Origin: Polytrichum commune
Lineage: Eukaryota; Streptophyta; Polytrichopsida; Polytrichales; Polytrichaceae
NCBI GenBank assembly: GCA_950295325.1
Contig: OX485807.1
Coordinates: 32,766,440-32,830,439 of the forward strand
Length of the DNA stretch: 64,000 nt
Direction of reading: 5' to 3'
Shown here in pieces: positions 1-11,337 of this stretch; positions within the stretch are counted from its first letter, which is position 1; each line of letters begins with the position of its first letter. The notes beneath the pieces were generated by a model. It was not told where the DNA came from. It was given only the letters and a program-made list of their open reading frames with translations, and searched no databases. The position numbers and the translations under genes are program-made.

Positions 1-3000
1 TTTGAAGGTTACATTTAAAAAAAATTGTGAGGGCATTGAATTTATATTTCGAAAATCATAGTTTTCGAATGGGCTACGACGAACGTTGGTTGTCGACAAA
101 ATCTGAGTAGACGAATGATCTTTGTTTATATTTTTGGCCTTATGTGCTTAGGATCAAATTATTTAGTTGGATTATATTTCATGTGTTACTTCTCAAAATC
201 ATACAAACTAGTTCTTTAGGTTGAATTTTAACCTTATATGTGTCTTCTATCTGTTGAGACTGGTCTATCTATGAATGGGTATGAATTGCATAGGAAATAT
301 TTATGTAAACATATGAATGTGGCGAGTCTGTGAGGGGATTGGTGGCGCAATGATACTTCTAGTTTGTTTTCACATGAAATACCACAATGCCCATATCATG
401 GGATCTCATGTGCTTCAAGCTGTGGTTGTAGCATTTAGTTTTATTTTCATGTGATGCATAAATATGTCTTCATTTATGTCCTCGAGTCTGAGAATATTGG
501 TATAATAGTGGTCAAGTTCTTAACATGTTTTTCTACAAAAGCTAAGGAGAATCGAAAGGTGCTACATGTGAATGATCCTGAAGTCGGGTATCGCTAGAAG
601 GAATATACTGCACGGCGCCCAATTGTAGTTGTGGGAAAAAACAAACCATTGATATGATTCATGCATTAGTACTTAGGCATATAGATTACAAAAGCATTAT
701 AATAAGCTTGCAACAATTTTGCATCAGTTTCTCGAAATCAAATAAACTATTCCATTGATTTATATACATGGCTTTATAGTTAAATTGTATTTAAAAAAGA
801 AAGTAAATAAATTAAATTTCTACCATCAACATTCCACGTTCTTTACGATGCAATTGTGGATGAAATATAATTTACATAGTAGAAAAAGTCACATAGAATG
901 TGGTAGGCATTTGTTGGTAACTCACTTCAAAAACAACACCAATTTTAAATTCCTAAAGTTTAAATACTAGTGAAATAGTTACTAAAAACCCCTACACATG
1001 CATATATTTTGAATTTAATTTCATAATGACCGCTTAATGTTATAAGATTGACAATGAAGAGCATGAATTATAAACATATAATATTGTAATTATGGATGCA
1101 ATGTTGTGGAAATATGAGAAACAAACACGTACTATCAGTAAAAAAAACTTGTTACTAAAAAATTCACAATCAACTTATAATTTATTTGATGTCTGAAATG
1201 CAAATGAGTTCAAGTTGTAGACATAATGAAATCAATATAAAAATTTTATGTTCTTCCTCTAATGTAGAGGTATCTTTGCAACATTTGTAAAGCGTTACTA
1301 ACGCATTTCAAACATATTGCTAACCCGTTGCAAAACCAATATAAAAGTGGGCACGATATGCATATTCTTTTCTCTATTAGCAACAATTTTTAAACATAGG
1401 CACAACACATTTTAAACGCCACTTTTACTTACGGTATATAAACAAACTAATAACATACTTGTAACAAGTTTGCAACGCTTTTGAGAACTTGAAACCAAAA
1501 TTGGTATTTCCAACACCCACAAAATTGTTGCGAAAATGTTGCAAGATTGTTACAATTACGTTGTAAAGTATACTTCTAGGTACTAGTGCCAGGAGCATGG
1601 AAAAGGGGAAGTGCTCTCTTTCTTCAGGTTGGGTTCAACTAGGGACAAAAAGGAAATCTTATTTACACTCCTGTAGCTCTCCACAATCCACATACAATAC
1701 GCCATACAATATGCTTAATATGTAATGAAGCTTACGTGGTGTTGTAGACTTCTGAGCACATACAATATATAACACAAAGGTCGAGGATGACTACACCTGT
1801 CTAGGGGGATGAAACAAGCCGCCTAAAGCAATTGATGATGCATGCTAATTCCATGAACTCTACCACTGCTCAATTAGTGATGTGGCACTGATTGGGAGAG
1901 CTTGTTGTGTCCACTACAAGTGTTGGTTGTTCTTTTTGAGGAGTTCATGACTGCAGCAGTCGACACTATTTTTGGAGAGTGTCACGGAGCATTTAGGAGA
2001 ACAGAGGAGATTATTGAAATGATTTTTAAAAAGGTTCACTCTGGTTGTTGTGGTCCTCTTCGTCTCTAAGAAAATTGCAATATTTCTGTGGCGCGGTTGC
2101 AATCACTTGACATAGATGCACTTTCCAGAAGAGGAACTAAGTGCAATTGGAGAGTCTGGAGGGTTTAGAGTGTAGGGATTCACTGAAGCAGGATGTTCGT
2201 CACGAAGTGGTTGAAGTCGTGTGAGAATCTTCCTATCTGAATCTCTACATACGGCAAGAATTTCTGAGGGGTAATAGAAGTTGTCAAACAAAATGGAGTC
2301 AAATGACTTCGATAGCACCGTTCAATTTTGTTTCAACAAGGTGAGCGCATGTTGTTCTTATTAGTGTTCCAATTCTTCGCAAAAGATTCAGCTTGTTATC
2401 CTCTATTTGGCAAATCAAACTTGCAAGCGTCATGACGCTTCTCTATCTTTTCTCAATTCCTATACATCTGTTGGAATTACGTCAACGCCAGTGCTTTTGT
2501 GTAGTGTGGATGTTGTGTCTTGTGAGAATCATACAATACGGTCACGATCGACCAACGCACAGTACTCCTAATATATTTTAACACAGTATCACATCTACAT
2601 CCCCATTTTGGTGAGATTCTCGTGATGTGTACAGTCTATCTCCACAACGTCCAACATTTCCCAAAGATTTGAAGTTTTTCAACAGTCAGCTGCATGGGTT
2701 TTGAATGATATTCACGTCAAGGACCATTTTTTGTATCATCGATCCAGTTAAAGTGAATTCAACATCTTTGCACGCTCTGTCCTCTCAAGATTGATCTTGT
2801 GTACATTTCTCAGAGCAGGGGGCGTGATGGCGTGTCAACTGGCAACCATTGCGCCAAACCGTGTAATGTCTTGTGTTGCCCGTGGGTTTATATAAGATTC
2901 TCAAGTGCACGCTCATTGAGTGTCACATGAGTTGCTTCAAAGTGTGAGCGTTGTGCCTCAACATCTTGAAAAACTTCCACCCAAGAGCCTCGATAAGTAC

Positions 3001-3420
3001 TCGTATTGTTGGTGTCTGTGAGCCCAAAATGGTGCCCACATGTGGTGATTAACTCTTCGAAACCAATTTTAGTTTGACTTTGATGTGTTATGATTATTCA
3101 CAAAACATAAAAAGAGTGAAGTAGGGTGTGGATTTAAGTTTAGGCATTAGGTGGTGTTGTGTGATTATTCCAAGGTTTGATTTCAATAAGAGAGTGCCTT
3201 GATTATGTGAGTAGGGGGGTAAGGTGAGGCAAGGTGAGCTCCACGGGTAAATGCCCACTTTTGGATCCACCTTGTTGGTTTAGGAATGAGAAGGGTTTGT
3301 GGATGGGGTTTAGTCCCTACTTTGGAGGAGAGGGTTAAAGGATTGTGATTGGAGGTGCTAATCCTCTCACCCTATCCTCACCCCTCTCCCCCTCTCTCCC
3401 TCCTTGCTACTTAAGGTGGT
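1..3420. other. Intergenic, AT-rich; nothing recognised
   Basis: Only short open frames (71 aa or less). Around 1260-1560 several gttgcaa / ttgcaac motifs recur, without resolvable element ends. Confidence 0.5.
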
Positions 3421-3468
3421 TCTCTCTCATTTTTTTTCTCTCTCTCTCAAGTTCCCTCAATGGAGATG

Positions 3469-3606
3469 AGCTCTTGGAGCTTGGGTCCACATGTGTAGAT
3501 TAGTTAATGTTATAGGCTCTTGGAGCTTGGGTCCACGTGTGTGGATTAGTTAATGTTATAGGCTCTTGGAGCTTAAGTCCACGTGTGTGGATTAGTTAGT
3601 GATGTT
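3469..3606. repeat. 46-bp tandem triplication
   Basis: Three direct copies (starts at about 3471, 3517, 3563) of ctcttggagcttgggtccac plus a gtggattagttaatgtt part. It is about 150 bp upstream of the 32-bp minisatellite. Confidence 0.92.
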
Positions 3607-3754
3607 AGGTAATTAGTTAACTTATTAGCCGAAGAATAAAAGAGTTAGCAATTGTCCGATTAAGCATCTTGAGGGATTACATTTAAGAGTGTAGCTAAAG
3701 GCTCGCATGTGGGCCTTTGAGCAATTAGTTGCTTAGGGGTTATGGTGAAATTTA

Positions 3755-4190
3755 GTGAGGTGGCTAAGCGACTGCTGGACCTTGGACGAGGTGGCTAGGC
3801 CGACTGCTAGACCTTGGACGAGGTGGCTAAGCCGACTGCTGGACCTGGGACGAGGTGGCTAAGCCGACTGCTGGACCTTGGACGAGGTGGCTAAGCCAAC
3901 TGCTGGACCCTGTGACGAGGTGGCTAGGCCGACTGCTGGACCTTGGATGAGATGCCTAAGCCAACTGTTGGACCTTGGACGAGGTGGCTAAGCAACTGCT
4001 GGACCTGGGACGAGGTGGCTAAGCCAACTGCTGGACCCTGTGACGAGGTGGCTAGGCCGACTGCTGGACCTTGGACGAGGTGGCTAAGCCAACTGCTGGA
4101 CCTTGGACGAGGTGGCTAAGCTGACTGCTGGACCCTGGGACGAGGTGGCTAAGCCGACTGCTGGACCCTGGGACGAGGTGGCTAAGCCTC
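3755..4190. repeat. 32-bp minisatellite, about 13.5 copies
   Basis: The unit is gacgaggtggctaagccgac plus tgctggaccttg, with copies 30-33 bp long differing by a few substitutions (ccgac/ccaac, cttgg/ctggg/ctgtg). Open frames across it carry stops. It sits after a 46-bp triplication. Confidence 0.95.
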
Positions 4191-5027
4191 AGAGTTGCCC
4201 GGAAAAGGATTGATGTGAGAAGCATTAGTTTATCTACACATCAACTTAACCTAGAAGCTAGTCAAGGCTAGTCCTAAACAACCTTACATTAGTACTTCTA
4301 TAAACCATTACATTAGGCGTTTAGATTTTGTAGTGCAAGCCAAGTAGTTAAAGCATTAGTTTATCTAGAATTCCGTGTGGCCTCAAAGGCAATTGTACTT
4401 GTGATCAACCATTGAGGGAGTGTTTTTTAACACTTATGTCCTTTTTGGGAGATTCAATCGCTTATAAGAAATGGATAAAATGGAGGACTCTAGCAAGGGC
4501 AAGGTGAAGGAAAGGATAATCAAAGGCCAAAGGAGAATATCCTTGAGAGTTTGTGTTGCCAAGGCCGCCGGTTGGACCCTAGAAAAGGCCAACGCGACTA
4601 CGAGCCAAGAGGCTACTTCTAAATAAACAAAGTAATTCAAAATGACATGAATGCTTAATAATGTGAAGAGATCAATTTCCACGCTACATACACTACATGT
4701 GATTCTCAAGACCATCACCCGGACTAGGACGCTTAAGGGTGGTGGGTTTGGCCTCACAGTGTCATGTGGGATTATATGTATTTTTAATACTTGTGATCAT
4801 AGGGATGAATGAGGAACCAATCGATAGTCTATGTCGCTTTGTTCAAGTAACGTGCAGTGCAAAGAATATGGAATTATGCATCTATTGATTTAAGAGGACT
4901 AGCGAAATGCCTAGTCCTGTGAAGAATCTGTGGTCATTGTCGAACATTCACATTTTTTATTTCAATACTCATGTAACAGTTGTTGTAAAACGAGAGGCGA
5001 ACATGGGGATGTTTTTTTGTAATCTTA

Positions 5028-5529
5028 GGGGCGGTTTACACTATGGACCAAGAGCCATGACCATGAAATTCTAAAATCTGTGATTGGAGAGTAAAGTGCT
5101 CTTGGTCCCATTTGGCTTTACACTACCTTGAAAAAAGGAGAATGACCACTAACCTTGAGGTCCCCAAAAACTACTAAAATCTGCCATTTGGATAATGTGC
5201 CATGGTCCAACGGGTTTTCCGTTGAGGCGAGGCAAAATGCTCGACTCAACGGAAATCAAGGGAGCCGTAAGGCTGAAAATCAGCCATTGGCCGAATTTTG
5301 TTTTTAATATTTTTTTTCCCGATTTTTTTTTTGACGTTACTGTATTTATATTAAAAAAATCAGCCCAAAGTTGTCCCGGTCCAAATCCATTTTACACTAC
5401 AAGAGTGACCAAGCCACTCAAAAATCCAATTTTTTTTTTCATGGTCATGGCTCTTGGCCAAGAGCTATGACCATGAAAATGATTTAATTTTCTTGGTCAT
5501 GGCTCTTGGTCCATAGTGTAAACCGCCCC
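5028..5529. mobile_element. Tourist-like MITE (TTA target duplication)
   Basis: The termini ggggcggtttacactatgg / ccatagtgtaaaccgcccc extend into an inverted repeat of about 40 bp (tggaccaagagccatgacc). TTA flanks both ends (5025-5027 and 5530-5532). No transposase is encoded; the 91-aa open frame inside spans non-coding element sequence. Confidence 0.88.
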
Positions 5530-6068
5530 TTAACATACACAAGAAGATGGTGATGACACAGATATATTTCACAAGACAGATTACAATCACAATAAGCATT
5601 GTAATGCTCTTCTCAACTCTTACTTGTAGTGACTGTCAATGCTAATGTACCTTTTGGAATCTTCTAGTATCATCTTTTCTCAATTTATCAACTACCTACT
5701 AATGCGACAACTAGTTACTAACCCTAACCTGAAACTAACTAAACAGCTAATGACTAACTAATCCAAAATGTTTGATTGTTCAGATTGAATGTGGGAAATA
5801 TTAGGGAATATTCTATGGAATTTTGTTAGTCCCACATAACACTATAATGGATCTGAATAATGTTATGAGAACATGTGATTAACAAGAATGCTGAGGTAAT
5901 TATAGTTTGCGCTATAGAAGGAAGTGCCACCTAGGCGGGTGTTATTCTACAAGTTTTGGTTTTTGGAAAAGTATCATAGTAGTAGATCCTACAGTATTAA
6001 CTTCCACAGCAAAAGATACTACTAGTATAACTTCCAAGCTCAAGTGAAATTAAGGTAGATGATCACTA

Positions 6069-6940
6069 CACCATTTATGGTATTTAGTGTCACGTACACT
6101 ATATGCAAAGGGCCTAAACTAGATGCCTAGAGGTCTCAAAGTGCCACGCTTGCTAATTGCCAATATGATTCCATTTGTCAACATAAGTATCTTCTTTAAG
6201 TGAGATAATATCAATAATATGACATTTAGAGTAGCACATTAGGATACGATAGATGATAGTCTTGCGTTTTAGTATGTAAGAGGATGATATTTTTTGAGCA
6301 TACTAATGGCAAGTGTCATGTGTTGGAGAATCCACTAATATCACCTTCAAAGACACACTAGGAGATCTCTTGATGTCATACCCAATGAAAATTCAAATGA
6401 ATAAAACTACAATATGACCCGTAAAGGATGCAGTGATTGGTCATATAGGTCACGTTTCACACCACTTGGGATCACTTTTGTATGTCATTATGCTATCCAT
6501 TTTGTGTGCATTCATATGTAGAGTAAATCATTTTGATTCTCCAATTAGAGAGACTCTACTATACAAGTAGGAGATTTGACTTAATTGCCTGGTTGAAAAA
6601 ATGTAACTAATTAATCAAAAGAAATCAAATTACAAAACAACTTGCATTCCTCATCGTTTCTCTACTCTATCTCTAAAAAATATTGCACAAATTCCAAGCC
6701 ACTCTTTCATGCCGAATCAGCCTATTTTCACAGCTTTACGTTTTCCTACCTTATGGTCAGGGTTGCATTTGCAAATTGGTTAATTGTGTGTCTTCAATAC
6801 TTCACAAACTGCGGACACCAATGATCCATTTAATGGTTCCATCCTCTCTGGATGGGTATGTGGAGAACTCTAGTTATGGTATTTAGTGTCACTTGCTACA
6901 CTATTAATGGTATTAAGGTGCCACTAAATAGCATGAAATA
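6069..6940. mobile_element. TATGGTATTTAGTGTC-family element, copy near 6 kb
   Basis: The left end is caccatttatggtatttagt after TA. The interior shares gggcctaaactagatgccta and gaggtctcaaagtgcca with other copies. A second left-end motif is at 6870 and a degenerate right end (ccactaaatagcatgaaa) near 6918-6940. Boundaries are approximate, and two nested copies are possible. Confidence 0.5.
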
Positions 6941-7239
6941 GGTTTACTATCCTTCTACTGTGACTATACTATGGTCATCAAGCACCAATCGCTTTGGTCC
7001 TCATGATACGGTTTTGAAGGCCCTTACTTATGTGCCTCTAAACTCCAAAATGCCAAACTCCAAAACGAAATAGCAAATGCTCTTGCATGCAATGGTGCCC
7101 TTAAAGGACCCATTACTCTAGTCCCCCCACATATATGTAGCACACACCATCCCTTATAGACTAGTCAAACCTCCCGTATTAACAAACCTCATAGACATCA
7201 TCAAAAATTCACAATTCTTCATCCAAGAAGAGCACATGA

Positions 7240-7420
7240 GACTTACAGTCAATAACGCTCACAAATTCAAATATTTAGGATAGTGGGTAAATAATAATCA
7301 AATTAACCAAAAATTAACCAAGCATTTTTGGAAATTTGCAACCACCATGGATGCCCAAATATTACAAACACTAATATTTGTGTATACATGCAACACCTCA
7401 AAATGTGCCATACGCACCAA
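7240..7420 (+). pseudogene. Possible LINE reverse-transcriptase fragment
   Basis: The frame contains RLTVNNAHKFKYLG, a stop, then WVNNNQINQKLTKHFWKF and TTMDAQILQTLIF. An FKYLG motif followed by a basic helix is common after the catalytic core of non-LTR reverse transcriptases. The match is short, so this is tentative. Confidence 0.3.
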
Positions 7421-9029
7421 TAATATAGAGACATTGAAAGCCTACATATATTCAAATCCTCAATCAAAAAGGACATGAAAAACGTACATCAAATCGCCAT
7501 AAAATACATCACTGACCTCTTTTTGAACAAACAACCACTAGTACTTTTTCCGTAGGTGAACATGATTACATAAGTTTACTATATATTAACTAGGGCCCAC
7601 TAACCGCAAGGTAGGCAGTTCACCCTATTAGGGGACTTTTGGACAAGGCATGGCCACTAGCTCAAATTCAAGTTTGCTTTTCTTGTTTTTTCTAGTTTGT
7701 GCCTCTAAAGTCATTTTTGTCATGGTAGAATACTTTTGAACCGGATTGACCTTGAAGGACATGGGTCTCAATACATTCAAGTATATACACAATTTACACA
7801 TGCTTTTTCAAGTTCATAAATCACATTTTATATATTTATGTGTTTGAAACTATATAATGTAAATTGTCTTATGTCAAGGAGATAAGGTCATTTTTTTACA
7901 TGATTAGCTAAAAGTGAATGTATGTAGCTCAAACATACGCTTTTTGGTTGGAGAGTCTCACCCCCAAAAGGGGGAAAGTAACGTGGAAGGCAAGAGGCTT
8001 TTCATCCATGTTGGCTCCATCTTGAGCCAATGTTTGTATCTATTTATCTGCTTGGAGAGGCCTAATATGGGCGGACATTAAACCTCCCCTTACGAGCTTT
8101 TCGGGGGAGGTAGATACTGGCAGGGGCAGCTGCCCCATAAAGAAATCGACATTCTCTGGACCCAACCAAAAACTTCTACCCGCCCCACCCGACTTCGAAA
8201 AAACCATTGACCTTGCATTCTTGAAGGCACTTCATCTTCAACGTTCAAAATCTAATATATATGTAAACTTTCATTGAGTAGTAAATAAACAATTGACTGG
8301 GATTTCATTTTCGAAGTGAAACCGTCAATAAAGCATGTAATTAACTTGGAAGTCAAAAATATTACAAAACCCTCATTAGCACTGGGGTTATAAATCTTGT
8401 GACTTACCATTAAAAGGGTCTTCGTCATTAAAAAATGGAACTAAAATGAAGGTTTATTTTTAGTATGTTTACTTCTATAATAGTTTAGTTAATACCTTCT
8501 ACTTTCACAAAGTATTTATACACTTTTCAACTAATTGAGTGTGATTGAATGTAATTAAGTCTAAATAACCGTATTGGAAGGTAATTGAGCGCAACCTTGC
8601 ATGATTGTATAAGACGCATTGTGGGAAGGTACCTCCTCGAGGGCCATTGAACTATCTGAGTGAGTTGTGTCATGCTATGTGGGTGACAATGTGTGGTGGG
8701 AGTTGGCTACATGGCTTGCATCTAAATCCGCAAGTTGTGTTCCTTGGGCAACGGAAGTCTAACCCTTTTGCTCTTCTCCACCCTCACCCATTGTGGCAAC
8801 GGATTTAGGAGCAATGGCTTCTTGTGCTTGTGACCTGCTCAAGGAAAATCCTGCACTTGCTCTTGTCTTTGTGGCCGCAACCTCCTCTGGCATGCCTCCT
8901 CCAACGTGGCATGTTGTTGCCTTGATATTGCCTACATCATCCTTGGTAGTTGGGGTGTTCATTCCTTCACATGTGGTTGTCTCCCTATTGTTTCCCTCGT
9001 TATTTCGGGGTTTAGTGTAGCTATAGCTA
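7421..9029. other. Intergenic; nothing firm
   Basis: From about 8600 the sequence has overlapping short frames on both strands and higher GC. It may be eroded remainder of the retroelement at 9030-9884. Confidence 0.4.
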
Positions 9030-9884
9030 CTAGATCCTTAGGTTGGTGTGCCTCCTTGGACCTCTTGCCCTTGAAGTGCATCGTATCGTGACCAAGACAA
9101 CTAGGCCTTGCCTCTTGCCCACGTCCAACATCCAACTCCACTCGTTATGCACCTTTCTATTTATGTGTTCCGTGGGAGCCACAACCCTAGTTTCATTGTT
9201 GCTACCACCTTGTCTTTTCAATAATGTTGCCCAGAAGGCATCTTTCCACCGCTCTTCTACTTCCTCATCAAACATGTTCCTTGTTGTTCTCTTGCTTCTA
9301 ACTTGTTGAAATCCTTCTTGATCTACCGCAATTCGTTTGTTTTTTTCTAGTTAGTGTGTGTGATGTGCATGACCGGCCTTTCTTGGTCCTTTATACATTT
9401 GTCTTGGAAAGCCCTTGCAATCCTTTACCATATGTTTCGGACTAAAGCATGCTCGACATCTAGAGGGCAAATTGTCATAATCTATCATCACATTTTGGGT
9501 TGGGAGAATGCCTTCCAAAGTACTTAAGGCAATGCTAGTAACCCAAAGCTCCTTAACTTTGAGATTAACACAAAATCTCGGGTCCTTTGTTATCGTATTT
9601 GAGTTGTTTATGCCAGTGGCCTCACCTAGAGATTTTGCAATGTCTAAGGCATGATCATCATGTTCATATGACAAGTTTCATAATGTAACCCATGTGGGAA
9701 ATGCTAAATTGATTGGGTTATTATTCAAGTTAAAACCATGAGCCCAACTTGGTAACATACATGTTCCCCACTTGGTCTTAAAAGGAGATAACATGTGTGC
9801 TTTGTGGATCACTAACATTTCTCTCAAAATTTGATGGGGAGATCTCACCCTTTTGTGCCCAAAGGAAATTGAGGCCTTCCTCAA
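9030..9884 (-). pseudogene. Decayed retroelement ORF with DUF4283-like region and zinc knuckle
   Basis: One minus-strand frame read through two in-frame stops (at 9678 and 9351). It has FKTKWGTC, INLAFPTWVTL, DIAKSLGEATGI, RFCVNLKVKELW and then a CX2CX4HX4C knuckle (CRACFSPKHMVKDC). This succession is typical of the gag-like first ORF of plant LINEs. The frame resumes after the second stop with DEEVEERWKDAF. No reverse transcriptase was found adjoining. Confidence 0.65.
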
Positions 9885-10340
9885 ATGTACGTTGGCTTGC
9901 CTCTACCATGACCTCAATGACAGCATCCACCATCTCCACATCATGTTTCAATGCTTCCCCTAAGATCCAACCGCCTTTTTCTTCTAGCATGGGGTCAAAA
10001 CGGATGCCCCCTCCCCCCCTATCTCACTTTCTCCGCAAATGACTCCATCTAAGCTTTCTAGATCGATGCAGAGATCTGGATAACCCTCTTTGCCTAGTAG
10101 CCTTGTTTCCCAAGATCCAGATTTGTAATCCTCTTTTGATCTCTAACCTCTCCTCTTCGGTATGTGTGCACTAAGTCTACACTACCCAACACACAGTAAT
10201 CTTGAGCAGATCTAAGTAGATCTGCGATTTCACGTCAATAAGGCACGGATCTCAAGGTGTTTGTGATCAAAGCAAAGGTTCCGCCTCTTCAGAGGCTGAG
10301 CCACCTCCTTAACCTCTCAGCACCAAATTCCGGAAAACGT

Positions 10341-10445
10341 CCCGTATGGTACTTAGTGCCACATAAACTATTTGTGAAGGGCCTAAACTAGATGCCTAGA
10401 GGTCTAGAAGTGTCACGTCTGCTTATGGACAACATGACACACACA
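10341..10445. mobile_element. TATGGTATTTAGTGTC-family fragment
   Basis: Has tatggtacttagtgccac then gggcctaaactagatgccta and gaggtctagaagtgtcac. It is a short left-end fragment at the downstream edge of the phytochrome locus. Confidence 0.6.
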
Positions 10446-11337
10446 TGCAACAGACCGTTTCCCTGAGTTAGTACAAAACAGAATGCTCCTTTGCTGTGGG
10501 GTAGCAGAATACAGAATTTGGTTCACAAAGCAGAACAAGGGAGCCATGTTGAGTCAAAAGCTCTCAAAAGTTTGCAACAACACTCGCATTGATCTTTTCT
10601 ATGTTGTCTCCACTCCCTGCTCACCTAGCTCACGAGACGAGCAATCACAAAAGAAGAGCACTCTGGGTTCAACAGAAACTCCAGAGATATCTAAGTCCAC
10701 GAAATGATCAAATGTTTCAGAAGGCGAAGGTGTATGAATAATAGAAAAAGGTGAGCTGAAAACAACAATCTACAGCTCTTACACACAAACAGCAGGCAAA
10801 AATAGGAGACTGCTGTTACTAACCAGTCTGATGTTGTGGTCTGCCTCACCTTGAGGTTCAAACACCTGCAGACATATAGACAGGCACAGAGAAATCTGCG
10901 GTTCACTGTGCTCAATGGATTGCTATTACACGCATTCCCCCACGAATTGCACAAGTTTGCTGGGTTAGGCCAGGAGAAACCTGGAAAATATATGGCTCTA
11001 AAAAACATCGAAATCCTTGTCTTCTCGCACTGGCAGGGCAGCCAGTCTCTTCAATTCTGCCTTGGAAAGCAGGCCAAAATGAGGAAGGAACACCTGACAG
11101 ACAGAAAGTATGCGAGTCCTTTGCTTCATGTCAACAAGGACAGGAGTTCATGCTGTTGTTTGCTCCTACATACTGATAGAGTCACCCAAATTGTTTTTTG
11201 CGCTATTGAACACTCTGAAGTCTGTTGTGAAATTTAGTGTTATCATCTACATACATTTCCAAGTCTTTTGAACACATGGTCATAGATATTGAACAAAGTT
11301 GGGAAGCCTACACCCAACCAACCAACAAGGACTGCTA
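10440..11337 (-). other. Downstream flank / probable 3' UTR side of phytochrome
   Basis: Moderately GC-balanced DNA immediately 3' of the stop codon. It has short open frames on both strands (105 and 133 aa), neither resembling a known family. No canonical AATAAA was spotted on the minus strand. It probably contains the 3' UTR, but its end cannot be placed. Confidence 0.4.

Noticed and set aside
3755-4190. CRISPR-like appearance of regularly spaced repeats
   Set aside because: Repeats are contiguous without unique spacers, in a plant nuclear context.
5195-5470. 91-aa plus-strand open frame
   Set aside because: Lies entirely inside the MITE 5028-5529 and reads through its inverted repeat.
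10691-11237. Open frames of 105 aa (minus) and 133 aa (plus) beside the phytochrome stop codon
   Set aside because: They overlap each other on opposite strands, match no family, and lie where the phytochrome 3' UTR is expected.
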